Shown here: positions 36,044 through 45,357 of the stretch, in pieces
Layout: each line of letters starts with the position of its first letter
How positions within the stretch are numbered: position 1 is the stretch's first letter
DNA from: Methanolobus profundi
GTDB lineage: Archaea > Halobacteriota > Methanosarcinia > Methanosarcinales > Methanosarcinaceae
Assembly (NCBI RefSeq): GCF_900114835.1
Contig: NZ_FOUJ01000004.1
Location: 309,331 to 373,330 of the forward strand
Direction of reading: 5' to 3'
Length of the DNA stretch: 64,000 nt
Program-made: the position numbers and the translations under genes
The notes under the pieces: generated by a model
Database searches by the model: none
Seen by the model: only the letters and a program-made list of their open reading frames with translations
Told to the model about the DNA's origin: nothing

Positions 36044-37558
36044 ATGACAAAAATGGTATACAAGCTAGCAGTTGCTATGCTAATCTTAATCGCAATGGTG
36101 ATTGTGCCGGCAACTGCTGGATCGTCTTCAAATGAAAAGATTCCCGTTATCATCGGCTTCAAAGGTAAGCCGGATGCTGCACTTGTGAAAGCACATGGTG
36201 GCGACATAAAATATCAGTATAATAACATCCCTGCAATTGCAGTAAGTCTTCCTGAGGAAGCTATCAATGTACTAAATAACAATCCTAATATTGCATACAT
36301 TGAGGAAGATCTAAAAGTTTATGTAAGCAAAAAACCATCTGTAATTCCAGATGACCCGGTAATTCCTGATCAACCTCCTCAATCTTTGCCATGGGGAATT
36401 GATAGGATCGAGGCTGATGAAGTTCCCAGTACAATCAATGGGTCGGGAATAAGAGTAGCTGTTATTGATACAGGAATTGATTATGACCATCCTGATCTTA
36501 ATGTTGCAGGTGGGAAGAGTTTTGTTCGTTATACTTCAGATTACATAGATGATGCTGGTCATGGGACTCATGTAGCTGGAACAATAGCTGCTGTAAATAA
36601 CACAATAGGAGTTATTGGTGTGGCACCCAATGTTAGCCTTTATTCACTTAAAGCTCTGGATAGTTCAGGAAGTGGGTATGTGACTGACATAAATGCTGCT
36701 ATTGAGTGGGCTATTAACAATAATATAGATGTAATTTCGATGAGCATAGGTGGTGGCTACACGATATCTCAGGAAGAAGAATGTCAGGCTGCATATGATG
36801 CCGGTATAGTGATAGTTGCTGCAGCAGGAAATGAGGCCAGCTCTGTTAGTTATCCAGCTGCTCTCAGTTCAGTGATCGCTGTTTCAGCTACAGACAGCGC
36901 AGATGATATTGCATATTTTTCTAACTATGGTCCTGAGGTTGAACTGGCAGCACCAGGCGTCAATATTCTTTCAACTTATTTAGGTGGTGGATATGGGCAG
37001 ATGCAGGGTACAAGCATGGCTACACCCCACGTTTCAGGTGTGGTAGCACTATTGCTGAGTTCGAATGTGTCTTCAGGAACGGGTGTTGATCTTGATGGAG
37101 ATGGTGAATGGGATCCTAAGGAAGTAAGATATAGATTGAATGCCACAGCAGACGATTATATGATAGCTTCCGGTGAGGAACATAATGAATCATATGGCTA
37201 TGGAATTGTAGATGCTAGTGCTGCACTTGACGGTTTGAGTTTGTCAGACGATGATATGGGCAGTACAGATTCTGAGCTTGTAGCGTCTGATCCCTATATT
37301 GATAAAGACAGCCAAGCAGGTGGTAAGTTTGTGTCGGCTACAGCTACAGTCAATGTTACATATAAAGGTACCACTGATCCTGTTCCGGGAGCTAATGTCA
37401 GTGGAAAATGGATCTATGATGGTATCAGTGACTCAACAATGGTCAAGGCAACAACAAATTACGCTGGTACAGCTGTTTTCACATCCCCTGTTTTTACTTT
37501 CAAGGATGATTATCAGCCAACATACTTTGATTTTTATGTAACAAGCGTGACTCTGTAG
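36044..37558 (+). CDS. secreted subtilisin-like serine protease (S8)
   Basis: 504-residue pre-pro-protease. Signal peptide 1-25 (ends PATAG), I9 propeptide about 32-95, catalytic domain about 115-410 with Asp142 (VIDTGIDYDHPD), His173 (GHGTHVAGT), oxyanion Asn263 (AAGNEAS) and Ser324 (GTSMATPHVSG). The last 75 residues form a beta-sandwich domain also found, alone, just upstream. Acts outside the cell. The archaeal ribosome site GGTGAT lies 5 nt before the ATG, and a TATA-like GTGTATATAG stands at 35987-35996. More AT-rich than flanking housekeeping genes. Confidence 0.93.
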   Translation: MTKMVYKLAVAMLILIAMVIVPATAGSSSNEKIPVIIGFKGKPDAALVKAHGGDIKYQYNNIPAIAVSLPEEAINVLNNNPNIAYIEEDLKVYVSKKPSVIPDDPVIPDQPPQSLPWGIDRIEADEVPSTINGSGIRVAVIDTGIDYDHPDLNVAGGKSFVRYTSDYIDDAGHGTHVAGTIAAVNNTIGVIGVAPNVSLYSLKALDSSGSGYVTDINAAIEWAINNNIDVISMSIGGGYTISQEEECQAAYDAGIVIVAAAGNEASSVSYPAALSSVIAVSATDSADDIAYFSNYGPEVELAAPGVNILSTYLGGGYGQMQGTSMATPHVSGVVALLLSSNVSSGTGVDLDGDGEWDPKEVRYRLNATADDYMIASGEEHNESYGYGIVDASAALDGLSLSDDDMGSTDSELVASDPYIDKDSQAGGKFVSATATVNVTYKGTTDPVPGANVSGKWIYDGISDSTMVKATTNYAGTAVFTSPVFTFKDDYQPTYFDFYVTSVTL

Positions 37559-37570
37559 ATCCAGAATTTG

Positions 37571-37596
37571 AAATAGTGGTGTAATCACCACTATTT
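37571..37596. terminator. bidirectional hairpin between S8 protease and SpoIIM genes
   Basis: An 11-bp perfect stem (AAATAGTGGTG with CACCACTATTT) closes a TAAT loop. T-rich on both exits, so it can serve both convergent genes. Confidence 0.75.
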
Positions 37597-37610
37597 TCCT
37601 TTAGTATCCC

Positions 37611-38636
37611 TCATTTTCCAAACATAAAAGCTATCTTTTCATCTATTGTCTGCATAACATGATCTGCAATTCCCAATGTTACATATGTCTCAATATACGC
37701 TGCAACAAGCAGTATCAGAATAATAACCCCTAGCATTTTCCATGTGTACCTTGAGAGGATGTAATCCCTTGCGGCTGCAGAAGTGTATGCTACATCTTTT
37801 TTGAGTTCTTCGATATCGTCCTTGTTGAAAAGTCCTTTATCTATGACCTCATGGGCCTGCACATATGCAAATCTGTAACCAATAGCTGTTGCCAGCAGAA
37901 TTGCAGGTATCTCTATTATTCCATGAGGGACTATAGCGATGAAGAAATAGATCACATTGTAGAGCAGACCAACGATAATGCCTTTATTTCCAAATAGTTC
38001 AAAGCCTGTCATTGCCCCGTTAAAAGTGAAGAACGCAAGGAGTATTCCCATTAAGGCTCCATTGACCATCAATATCATTAGTGGAACTGTGAATGGGAGC
38101 ATGTAGGAGAACTTCCTGTACTCATCCCTGCCATAACCACAATATTGCCAGATAGTATCCTCTTCTTCTCCATAGCTATTTTTAATGGACAGGAAGTCCC
38201 TGTCGACAATGGCTGTGATCTTGATAAGCAAGGTGTACAATGGTCTCATTGCAAGCTCGAACAGGATGGAGAAACGGGTATATATCCGGTGATATGGTCT
38301 CATTGCAATATCCCCTATCAACAGGTGATGGACCATTATGAAAAGTCCGCTACCGATAACTGCGGCCGAAGCTGCAATGCTATTGAAGATGAATATTGCC
38401 CACATTGGATCGATATAGTTCGACGTTATAACGACCTTGGCAGTTGCCGCAGATGCAGTACTTACGATCGCCTCACTTACAGGTTCAGGTTCTGCAAATG
38501 TCAGTGTAAGGATGTAGGCGACAATACCCAGGGTAAATGCAAATATCATCGATAGCAAGAAGACCCGGGTAACCCACTTTATATCTCTGGTCCCGACCTT
38601 TAATGTATCATAATTTCTCTGTTCTACATCTGTCAT
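37611..38636 (-). CDS. SpoIIM-family membrane protein
   Basis: 341 residues of the stage II sporulation protein M/DUF95 family. About six hydrophobic segments: 26-48, 76-102, 170-195, 205-235, 240-262 and 303-325. The PHGIIEIPAILLATAIGYRFA stretch is the family hallmark. In bacteria SpoIIM is part of the engulfment machinery, but archaea use the family for something else, probably membrane or envelope organisation. Divergent from the KaiC-like gene with 116 bp between. Confidence 0.87.
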   Translation of the reverse strand: MTDVEQRNYDTLKVGTRDIKWVTRVFLLSMIFAFTLGIVAYILTLTFAEPEPVSEAIVSTASAATAKVVITSNYIDPMWAIFIFNSIAASAAVIGSGLFIMVHHLLIGDIAMRPYHRIYTRFSILFELAMRPLYTLLIKITAIVDRDFLSIKNSYGEEEDTIWQYCGYGRDEYRKFSYMLPFTVPLMILMVNGALMGILLAFFTFNGAMTGFELFGNKGIIVGLLYNVIYFFIAIVPHGIIEIPAILLATAIGYRFAYVQAHEVIDKGLFNKDDIEELKKDVAYTSAAARDYILSRYTWKMLGVIILILLVAAYIETYVTLGIADHVMQTIDEKIAFMFGK

Positions 38637-38705
38637 TCAGATCACTTATGCTGTTGTTGGATATATATATCGATGCATTGAAATACTTTAGGTTAATATA
38701 ATTAA

Positions 38706-38729
38706 ATTACTATATTACTGTATTACTAT
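38706..38729. repeat. three tandem 8-bp repeats before the KaiC-like gene
   Basis: ATTACTAT, ATTACTGT and ATTACTAT run head to tail about 25-47 bp before the start codon, immediately upstream of CATTATATTTG, the probable TATA region. May be a binding site for an activator, or simple AT-rich slippage. Confidence 0.4.
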
Positions 38730-38752
38730 CATTATATTTGGGAAGTATATAA

Positions 38753-39496
38753 ATGCGGATACCTACAGGAATAGATGGATTTGATGATCTGGTTCAGGGC
38801 GGTCTCCTGGCAGATAGGGTTTATGTTCTAAGTGGTCCACCGGGCAGTGGAAAAACAACATTCGGGGTTCAGTTCCTCGCTCAGGGAGCAAGTACAGGCG
38901 AAGTAGGATTATATGTGACCTTATTGGAATGTCCCCAGAACATCATTGATGACATGTCCAACTATGCCATGAATGTTCCTACATTGATCAAAATGAAGAA
39001 GCTCTTATTTGCTGACCTTGGTCCACGTATGGAATATGGTTATATGGATGAGATCAACGAGTTCATTACCACAGATTATAACGTCGGCCAAAGCTCGACC
39101 GAAAGCGAAGCACCTTCTCCTTCCATTGTTTTCAAAGAGATCGCTGCCTATGTAGCGGAATATGATGTAAAGAGACTTGTGATCGACTCGGTGTCAGCTA
39201 TCCGATTTACAACAAAGGATCTGTCTTTGCAGGAAAAAGAGATGAGCAGGTTCATACGCAATCTTAAGAAACTGGGTTGTACGACACTGATCCTGTCCGA
39301 GATGACAGATCCCACAGCGTATTCTACAGAGCAGTTCGCTGCCCATGGTGTTATCTTCATGCATAATTTCCTTTATGATAAGACAATGACCAGGGCTATT
39401 CAGGTTATCAAGATGCGTGGTACAAAACATGATTGTAACATGCGAAGCGTCTCATTTAGTGAGAAAGGACTGATGATCGAAGGTTATCTTGAATGA
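38753..39496 (+). CDS. single-domain KaiC-like RecA-superfamily ATPase
   Basis: 247 residues. Walker A GPPGSGKT at 28-35; Walker B RLVIDSVSAIRF; the paired Glu residues that follow Walker A in KaiC-type proteins appear in VTLLECPQNI. C-terminal MRGTKHD is a typical KaiC-like motif. Such one-domain proteins in archaea are signalling or ATP-binding switches with unknown outputs; this is not the archaellum FlaH, as no archaellum genes are near. It is followed after 12 nt by a small acidic protein, its likely partner. Confidence 0.88.
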   Translation: MRIPTGIDGFDDLVQGGLLADRVYVLSGPPGSGKTTFGVQFLAQGASTGEVGLYVTLLECPQNIIDDMSNYAMNVPTLIKMKKLLFADLGPRMEYGYMDEINEFITTDYNVGQSSTESEAPSPSIVFKEIAAYVAEYDVKRLVIDSVSAIRFTTKDLSLQEKEMSRFIRNLKKLGCTTLILSEMTDPTAYSTEQFAAHGVIFMHNFLYDKTMTRAIQVIKMRGTKHDCNMRSVSFSEKGLMIEGYLE

Positions 39497-39508
39497 TGGT
39501 TGTGCCAT

Positions 39509-40015
39509 ATGGTAAAGATATTTAAAAGATCTGAGGACAAGAAGATACTTCCGGAAGATGGGAAGGTACAACTTGCAGATGCAAGTCGTAGGTTGGGGTT
39601 TGAGGTAGGTTATCACCGTCATTCTGAGATCGGATGGGTTCAGGAGAAACTTACGCAGATCTATAAGTTCGCTGATGAGTATGATCTCAGGGATTTCGTA
39701 AAGGACCATTACAGCCTGGGCAAAGAGGAAGGGTCAAAGGCCAAGGACCGTGATACTAAGACCGGTATTTCCAAGGTAACAGGAAAGGAGAAACCTGAGA
39801 AGCCATCAACTATTACAGTTGAGAGGCTCAAGCAGGATGCACCTGTGTACAATGGTTCCGGTTACAAAAAATTGGACACTACATACAGTGGTTCTTCAGA
39901 TATGACCCGGCAGCCAACTCTTGTGGACCTGCCCAATAATGTGGAAAGAGCAAAGGTCATAGAAAGGCCTTCATTTCTTGAGGGTGCCAAGCATCTGACA
40001 CCAAAAAAGAAATGA
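39509..40015 (+). CDS. hypothetical partner of the KaiC-like ATPase
   Basis: About 168 residues, not recognised. An N-terminal helical part (1-75, with GWVQEKLTQIYKFADEYDLR) is followed by a long low-complexity charged linker and a C-terminal tail rich in Lys and Pro. No membrane segment or metal motif. Begins 12 nt after the KaiC-like stop, so it is almost certainly co-transcribed and may be its effector or adaptor. The tail resembles a docking peptide. Convergent with the SelB-like gene. Confidence 0.65.
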   Translation: MVKIFKRSEDKKILPEDGKVQLADASRRLGFEVGYHRHSEIGWVQEKLTQIYKFADEYDLRDFVKDHYSLGKEEGSKAKDRDTKTGISKVTGKEKPEKPSTITVERLKQDAPVYNGSGYKKLDTTYSGSSDMTRQPTLVDLPNNVERAKVIERPSFLEGAKHLTPKKK

Positions 40016-40040
40016 TGTGTTTGTTTATGATCAAAATAAG

Positions 40041-41078
40041 TTATTGTTCATAGCCAAAGGCTATGAATCTCTGCTTTTCATCCAGATTTGAAAGGATGAA
40101 CCTGTCATTTTTGCTGTAAGCTATTTCCTTAGAACCTTCAAGCTGGAGCATATACTCTTTTCCTGGTGCTGCAGTTTCAACCTTTTCACTACCTTCAGTT
40201 ATCTCGGTCACTCTGACCGGTGAGGACTGCAGGCCAACATAAAGGTGTAACATGTCATCAACATTGAATGATCTTGCAAGTGGGGAAAGAGTACATTTCA
40301 ATGTGAAATTTGTAGCAACGGTCTCTTTCTCAGAGAGTATGAAACCTCTGTCTATATCCTTTGATTGAACTCCTTTAAGAGCAAGTCCTACTCTTGCACC
40401 TGCAGGTGCGGACTTTGTATCCACATCATGCATCTGTATGGACCTGATCTCAAGTTCCTTCTTTGCGGGGTATGCCACCATCTTATCTTTAGCATTGAGC
40501 GTTCCCTGCATCACAACTCCAAGAACAACACATCCGATCCCGGTCACATTGAATGACTGGTCTATTACCGTTCGGGTAGGAAGGCTGTCGAGCTCTCTCT
40601 GTTCCTTGTCGACCCTGTCACCTACTGTGAATATGAGCTCCTTCAATTCTTCCATACCTTCAAATGAAGTTGTGGAGATGGTGATGTATTCCCAGTTCTC
40701 AAGGACAGTACCAGTTGTTACTTTCTGGAGCTTCTCTTTTAGCTCATCAAGGGCAAAAGGATATGATGTATCTGATTTTGTGAGGACAACGATACCGTGC
40801 TTGTATCCCATTACATCAAGTGCGATTATACATTCAGCAGCCTGGGGATCAAGTCCTTCAGGTGGGATGCACAGAAGAGCAATATCAGAAAGATCGAGTG
40901 CTGTGACCAGTGATTTTACAGATGCCGGATAACCCGTGGCATCTATGGTTGTGAGTATTCTGTCATTCTTAGCAAAATCATACATTGTTATGTCAGTGAC
41001 ATTACCTTTCTTTCCAAGTTTTCCGGCAAGGGTCGTCTTACCGCTCTTCTCACTTCCGATGATCGCTATTTTTGTCAT
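40041..41078 (-). CDS. SelB/EF-Tu-like translational GTPase, small and divergent
   Basis: 345 residues with the G, second and third domains of EF-Tu-type factors but no C-terminal extension. P-loop GSEKSGKT (8-15) and DATG in place of the usual D-x-x-G (G3) are intact; G4 is TKSD rather than NKxD. Domain 2 shows FNVTGIGCVVLGVVMQGTL, the SelB/EF-Tu barrel signature. Related proteins in methanogens are annotated as SelB-like, yet nothing here indicates selenocysteine use; a role in pyrrolysine decoding is an untested idea. Single gene. Confidence 0.78.
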   Translation of the reverse strand: MTKIAIIGSEKSGKTTLAGKLGKKGNVTDITMYDFAKNDRILTTIDATGYPASVKSLVTALDLSDIALLCIPPEGLDPQAAECIIALDVMGYKHGIVVLTKSDTSYPFALDELKEKLQKVTTGTVLENWEYITISTTSFEGMEELKELIFTVGDRVDKEQRELDSLPTRTVIDQSFNVTGIGCVVLGVVMQGTLNAKDKMVAYPAKKELEIRSIQMHDVDTKSAPAGARVGLALKGVQSKDIDRGFILSEKETVATNFTLKCTLSPLARSFNVDDMLHLYVGLQSSPVRVTEITEGSEKVETAAPGKEYMLQLEGSKEIAYSKNDRFILSNLDEKQRFIAFGYEQ

Positions 41079-41128
41079 ATAGGCACCCTTTTTGTGTTAT
41101 GATCGATCTATTAAGATATATGTCTTTT

Positions 41129-42295
41129 TCATGACCACAACTGCCCTTCTAGCATTGCAAGGGTCTTATCATTTGTGCTCTTGTTCATTTTCCTGACGTT
41201 GATGACATATTCATCACCTTCTTTTTCAGGTTCTTCGAAGATCACATACAGTCCGAGCCTTTCAAGGTATGACCTGAACCTGTCAATAATATTCCTGTCT
41301 CTTACCCTTATCCTGAACTCATCGGATATCCTTACGCCGCTCTCTACCTGTTCTATAGTGCTTTTCATAGGTCTGAGTATGCTTTCACCAAGTCTCAGAC
41401 AACGCTCCCTGAACTCCTCTTCACTTTCTTTCCATTCATAGGACTGGAAGCCTTCACGCACAACTCTTGAAAAAAGGTAATCTCTTCCAGCTTCATTGTA
41501 GAATTTGAATGCCTGACGAAGATCATTACAATTACTTTCAGAACATGTGTATTTTATTGGTTGCAATACCATCTTCGGATCTTTGATAACGACGCCTTCC
41601 CGTCCTTTTTTACCAAGTTCCCTGATAATTTCAGTTATCCTCTCTGATGCTTCACTGATAGCGAATTCTCCAAAGAGTCTTGCCTGTTTGAACCCATATC
41701 TCTCTGCAAGTTCTCTTCTTTCGGTCACAGGTATTGCCTGTCCCGTATCCTTGTATCTTATATCAAAAACGAAGAATTCCAGCGAATCGATGCCATATAC
41801 ATGCTTCTGGACATACGGATTCTCCGGTCCTACCATCTCTCCATATATCACAATATCAGGATGGTCTGCGAAGATGTCCATTTTCAGCAGGTTCTGTACC
41901 CTTTCGGTAGAATAGGGGCATACATGCCCGCTACGTGTAAAAGCGATAAGCTTTCCGTTGTATTCGATGACACGGACGTTATATCCGTTCATCTTCTCCT
42001 CGACAGCAACAATGTCTATCCCGCTGAAACTTTCCTTTACAGCAGGTTCAAGGAGCATTGCCCTCTTGATCTTCGGAAAACCTCTCACAAGTTCAAAGGA
42101 TCCATGGTGGTCGATGAGCACTGTCCCATCTTCCATATGTGGTGCATGTCCTTCGAACCTATAGATATTATTGTATTCGTCCCAGTTCCTTTTCAGGTTC
42201 CTTTTCTCAATTATCTCTTCAAGTTTGGAAGGCGTGAGTTCCATGAACTCTGCCGCCTTCTCAATATCAATTTCTATCTGTGGGTAGTATCTCAT
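41129..42295 (-). CDS. archaeal ATP-dependent RNA ligase (Rnl3 type)
   Basis: Joins RNA 5'-phosphate to 3'-hydroxyl ends; archaeal members form dimers. About 388 residues. The nucleotidyl Lys is in VEEKMNGYN (motif I, about residue 101 from the chosen start), followed by FFVFDIRY (motif III), EGVVIKDP (motif IV) and QPIKYT (motif V). N-terminal dimer domain and C-terminal helical domain are as expected. I chose ATG 42295 since GGTG lies 7 nt before it; an earlier start at 42319 would overlap the CBS gene. May be co-transcribed with the two CBS genes upstream. Confidence 0.93.
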   Translation of the reverse strand: MRYYPQIEIDIEKAAEFMELTPSKLEEIIEKRNLKRNWDEYNNIYRFEGHAPHMEDGTVLIDHHGSFELVRGFPKIKRAMLLEPAVKESFSGIDIVAVEEKMNGYNVRVIEYNGKLIAFTRSGHVCPYSTERVQNLLKMDIFADHPDIVIYGEMVGPENPYVQKHVYGIDSLEFFVFDIRYKDTGQAIPVTERRELAERYGFKQARLFGEFAISEASERITEIIRELGKKGREGVVIKDPKMVLQPIKYTCSESNCNDLRQAFKFYNEAGRDYLFSRVVREGFQSYEWKESEEEFRERCLRLGESILRPMKSTIEQVESGVRISDEFRIRVRDRNIIDRFRSYLERLGLYVIFEEPEKEGDEYVINVRKMNKSTNDKTLAMLEGQLWS

Positions 42296-42311
42296 TACCA
42301 GACACCTGGTT

Positions 42312-43088
42312 CTACTCACCTATGCCCTTGATGATGCTTCTTCTGGTGATAAGTCCTACCATCTGCCCTTCAAGGTTGACAACAGGAAGTCCTCCAAGAT
42401 TCTGATCAAGCATCATCTTTGCTGCATCAACTGTGGGCGTGTTCGTGTAAACCGTCTTTACACCCATCTTCATGATGTCCTCAACGATGAGGTTCTTGAT
42501 ACGTGATTCCTGTTTGCTGCCTTCCACAAGGTCACGGAATGACCGCATTGCCTTTGCAATATCCTTCTCGGTCACCATTCCAACAAGCTTGTCACCTTCG
42601 ATGATAGGGATCCTCCCTATGTTGTTATCAAGCATCATCCTTCTTACATGACTTACACGGTCAGCAGGTCCTGCAACGATAGGATTCTTCTGCATGATCT
42701 CGCCGGAGAAACCTGTGAAACTGGTGTTCTTGAGTATCTCGTTCGGAGTGACCCATCCGACTATTTTGTCATTTTCCATGACAACTATCACACCACCGTT
42801 CTTTATCATGAGCGTGATGGTGTCGGTGACCTTGGTATCAGGGAGCACTTTCACGAAATTATCTGATATCGCAGTTGCAACATGCAGAGAAGAAGCTGGC
42901 TTGCTTCCCTTCTTACGTGTTCCAAGCTCCTTTGTAAGGTTTCTCATCGTGAGCACTCCGAGCAGTTTGTCATCGTGTTTTACCAGAAGACGCCTTGTTC
43001 CCTTCTTCTCCATAACATCGAGTGCATGGGAAATAGTGTCTGACTTATCTATCACCAGTGGGTCTGCCATTATATCCTTTACTTCCAT
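42312..43088 (-). CDS. four-CBS-domain protein (copy 1)
   Basis: 258 residues made of four CBS motifs (about 1-55, 70-120, 130-180 and 205-255) in two Bateman pairs. Such modules bind adenosine nucleotides (AMP, ATP, SAM) and work as sensors. There is no catalytic domain, so it probably regulates another protein. Repeated patterns: V-x-D-I-M at the start of each module and I-x-I-x-x-x-x-L-V-G-M-V-T. Forms a run with a second CBS gene 42 bp upstream and the RNA ligase downstream. Confidence 0.88.
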   Translation of the reverse strand: MEVKDIMADPLVIDKSDTISHALDVMEKKGTRRLLVKHDDKLLGVLTMRNLTKELGTRKKGSKPASSLHVATAISDNFVKVLPDTKVTDTITLMIKNGGVIVVMENDKIVGWVTPNEILKNTSFTGFSGEIMQKNPIVAGPADRVSHVRRMMLDNNIGRIPIIEGDKLVGMVTEKDIAKAMRSFRDLVEGSKQESRIKNLIVEDIMKMGVKTVYTNTPTVDAAKMMLDQNLGGLPVVNLEGQMVGLITRRSIIKGIGE

Positions 43089-43130
43089 TATAATTCCTCT
43101 GATCTATTTTGATTCCTGGTCTTTCGATGT

Positions 43131-43970
43131 TCATTGCACTGCTTTGAGTATCTCTCTCCTGCTGATAAGGCCAATGATCTTTTCCCCATTGACAACAGGA
43201 AGAGCTATCGTGTGTTCTGAAAGCATTATCTTTGCTGCGTTCACCGCCTTGTTGTTCACATCTATGGAATGTGGGAGATCTGACATTATATCCTCAGCAA
43301 CAAGAGGAACTTCCTTTACGTAACGGTATTCCTTCTGACCTGCAGGGCTTGACCGCCTGGTCATCTTTATGCTCTTTGATGGAAGATTTCCTGCGTTGTC
43401 TGACATCATATTGAATGCCACGTTGGTAGTTGTGATAATTCCGACAGCTTCGTCAGCATCATCATTGACGATAACACGGTTCGTCTCGTTCTCTTCCATT
43501 TCGTGGATAACATGATTTATCGTGTGGTGTCTGTGTACGAAAACTATATCCTCGCTCATCACCTCTGCTACCTTTGTCTTAATATCCTGTTCTGCGAAGT
43601 ACTTCACGATGTCCGTTCCGGTCACGATCCCTTCCACTTCTCTGTTCTTAACAGCAAGTGCGTTTATACCATTCTCTATCATCAGTTCACTTGCCTGGGA
43701 AATGGTAGCTCCAGGGTATATTGTGATAGGGTTCTCATGCATCACCATGCTCACCGGAATTTTGTCTATGGGTCTTCTCCTCCACATTGGCTCAGCTTGA
43801 GCAAGCCTCTTTCCAATATCTGTCTTTGTGACAATTCCGACCATTTCATTGTTCTCAGCTACCACCAGGGTACTGATCTTATGCTTGAGCATAAGGTTTC
43901 TTGCATGTGCTACGGTTTCTTCCGGTGCTATGGTAAAGACCGGTGAACTCATAATGTCTTTCACATTCAT
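43131..43970 (-). CDS. four-CBS-domain protein (copy 2)
   Basis: 279 residues, four CBS motifs (about 1-55, 70-125, 135-190 and 225-278), two Bateman modules. It starts MNVKDIMSSPVFTIAPEETV and ends GLISRREILKAVQ. The linker between the third and fourth repeats is longer and basic (MTRRSSPAGQKEYR). Clear paralogue of the following gene, so a duplication. A strong ribosome site AGGAGG is 6 nt before the start. Upstream lies a broken gene region. Confidence 0.88.
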   Translation of the reverse strand: MNVKDIMSSPVFTIAPEETVAHARNLMLKHKISTLVVAENNEMVGIVTKTDIGKRLAQAEPMWRRRPIDKIPVSMVMHENPITIYPGATISQASELMIENGINALAVKNREVEGIVTGTDIVKYFAEQDIKTKVAEVMSEDIVFVHRHHTINHVIHEMEENETNRVIVNDDADEAVGIITTTNVAFNMMSDNAGNLPSKSIKMTRRSSPAGQKEYRYVKEVPLVAEDIMSDLPHSIDVNNKAVNAAKIMLSEHTIALPVVNGEKIIGLISRREILKAVQ

Positions 43971-44107
43971 GTTGTTCCTCCTTCTTGAAGTCTGGAAATA
44001 CGAACCAGACCTGCAGGATATTTTTATTATCCATCTTAGAGCTCATCTTTCTATCATATTGATCGAAGGCTCTTCTTATTTTACTCATATACTGGTCCAT
44101 GGACCTT

Positions 44108-44700
44108 TTACGTGCTATCGGGAAACAGATCCCTTTTCTCTTTTATGAGAACCACATTGTAGCAGCTCTCATCGTACTCAGGTTTTAGTCTCCACCTCCT
44201 GATGGTCCGATAGTGTCGACTGATATGACCACTGATCTGGTCAGCTCTTTATCATCTGTTAAAAAGAGTTGTTCTGTCATTGTTCCTGTGCCGTATGCTG
44301 TGGTTTCCATGCATGGGCCAGACATAGCTGTCAATGGCACATCCTTTGATGGTGGATAATTCTTCAGGAATTCCATAGTTCTGTTTTCAAGTTCCCTGGT
44401 CTGATCCTTTATTCTCAAATAAACCACTGTACTCCACAACATCACAAATTTAACGGAAGTCTTGTCATATGATCTCCGAAAGTTTGCGAAAGACATTCAA
44501 GTCTCATGGCAAACAACATCTTTTCCTGAAAGTGCTCCATAACACTTTCAAAACGCAGATAATATACAATGCCTGTCTGCAGTAACAGTGGGTCCGGCAA
44601 ACACAGAATTCCATTTAGGGATCACTTTCCCCGTATGTATTTCAGGTGTTGCTTTGAAAGTCGATACATTTCTTTTTTTAAGATATATCGGGACAGACAT
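44108..44700 (-). pseudogene. frame-broken gene of unknown family
   Basis: Four overlapping protein-like stretches in changing frames: 44700-44548 (50 residues, MSVPIYLKKR...), 44600-44442 (52, ...LLLQTGIVYYLRFESVMEHF), 44496-44185 (103, ...ENRTMEFLKNYPPSK...VDTIGPSGGGD) and the open stretch ending 44108 (...KPEYDESCYNVVLIKEKRD). The first has GGTGA 7 nt before its ATG. Joining them needs two or three one-base shifts, one at a short T run at 44445-44448. If only one stretch is real it is 44185-44496. I recognise no family. Confidence 0.4.
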
Positions 44701-44748
44701 TTATTTCACCAACTTGAAGTGTCCTTGATAAGTTGACCAGTCAAAGAA

Positions 44749-45357
44749 CTAGTCGTAGTAACCTTCTTCCTCTTTGCAGTCTTCACAGAGCATCAATCCG
44801 TTAACATTCATCGGGCTGTCAACGAGCTTTCCACAACTCTGACATATGCCACGTTCAAGCTCGGTCTCCTGCTGGATATTGTTCTCATGATGCAATTCTA
44901 TTAGTTCTTCCAGGATCGTTGTCAGGCCCGGAGCTATGGCTATGATATCTCTGTCAGTTATCATTCCCACTATACTGTCACCTTCCATCACAGCAAGCCT
45001 GCGGATGTTGGATCTGACCATCATCTCAGCAGCTTCGATAATACTTGTCGAAGGCTTGATCGCTATGATAGGGGACGACATTATCTCCCTGGCTGTCATC
45101 TCAGAAGGCAGTACATTTTTAACAACGGTCTTAGCAATAACGTCATGCTCGGTAATTATTCCGGTACTATCACCATCTTCTTTGACAATGATACTGCCGG
45201 TATCATTTTCCATCATTGTCCTTGCAACTTCAAGAACACTGGAAGTGATATCGATGCCAAAAATATCCTTTGACATTGTTTCCCTGACCAACATCTCGTT
45301 CTGGATCTCCAGAATTGAAACATCGGCTTGCATGTCGTTCTGAATACTCAAGACCAT
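44749..45357 (-). CDS. CBS-pair protein with C-terminal zinc ribbon
   Basis: About 202 residues. One Bateman module of two CBS motifs (roughly 20-75 and 85-140, from the chosen start) with GSIIVKEDGDSTGIITEHD and RRLAVMEGDSIVGMITDRD, then a helical linker and a rubredoxin-like zinc ribbon CQSCGKLV...LCEDC near the C-terminus. The layout suggests nucleotide sensing joined to protein or RNA binding. GGAGG is 7 nt before the ATG at 45357; a TTG at 45384 is less likely. Third CBS protein of the region, upstream of the broken gene. Confidence 0.87.
   Translation of the reverse strand: MVLSIQNDMQADVSILEIQNEMLVRETMSKDIFGIDITSSVLEVARTMMENDTGSIIVKEDGDSTGIITEHDVIAKTVVKNVLPSEMTAREIMSSPIIAIKPSTSIIEAAEMMVRSNIRRLAVMEGDSIVGMITDRDIIAIAPGLTTILEELIELHHENNIQQETELERGICQSCGKLVDSPMNVNGLMLCEDCKEEEGYYD

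Noticed and set aside
38753..39496. KaiC-like protein as archaellum FlaH or circadian KaiC
   Set aside because: No archaellum genes nearby, and only one ATPase domain is present.
40041..41078. Evidence for selenocysteine decoding from the SelB-like gene
   Set aside because: The protein lacks the SelB C-terminal part and no in-frame TGA gene or SECIS-like element was seen.
43879..44100. 73-residue minus-strand frame reading MDQYMSKIRRAFDQYD
   Set aside because: Protein-like at its start but runs into the CBS gene in the wrong frame, has no family match I know, and lacks a ribosome site. Left out, though its first 45 codons may belong to the broken-gene region.
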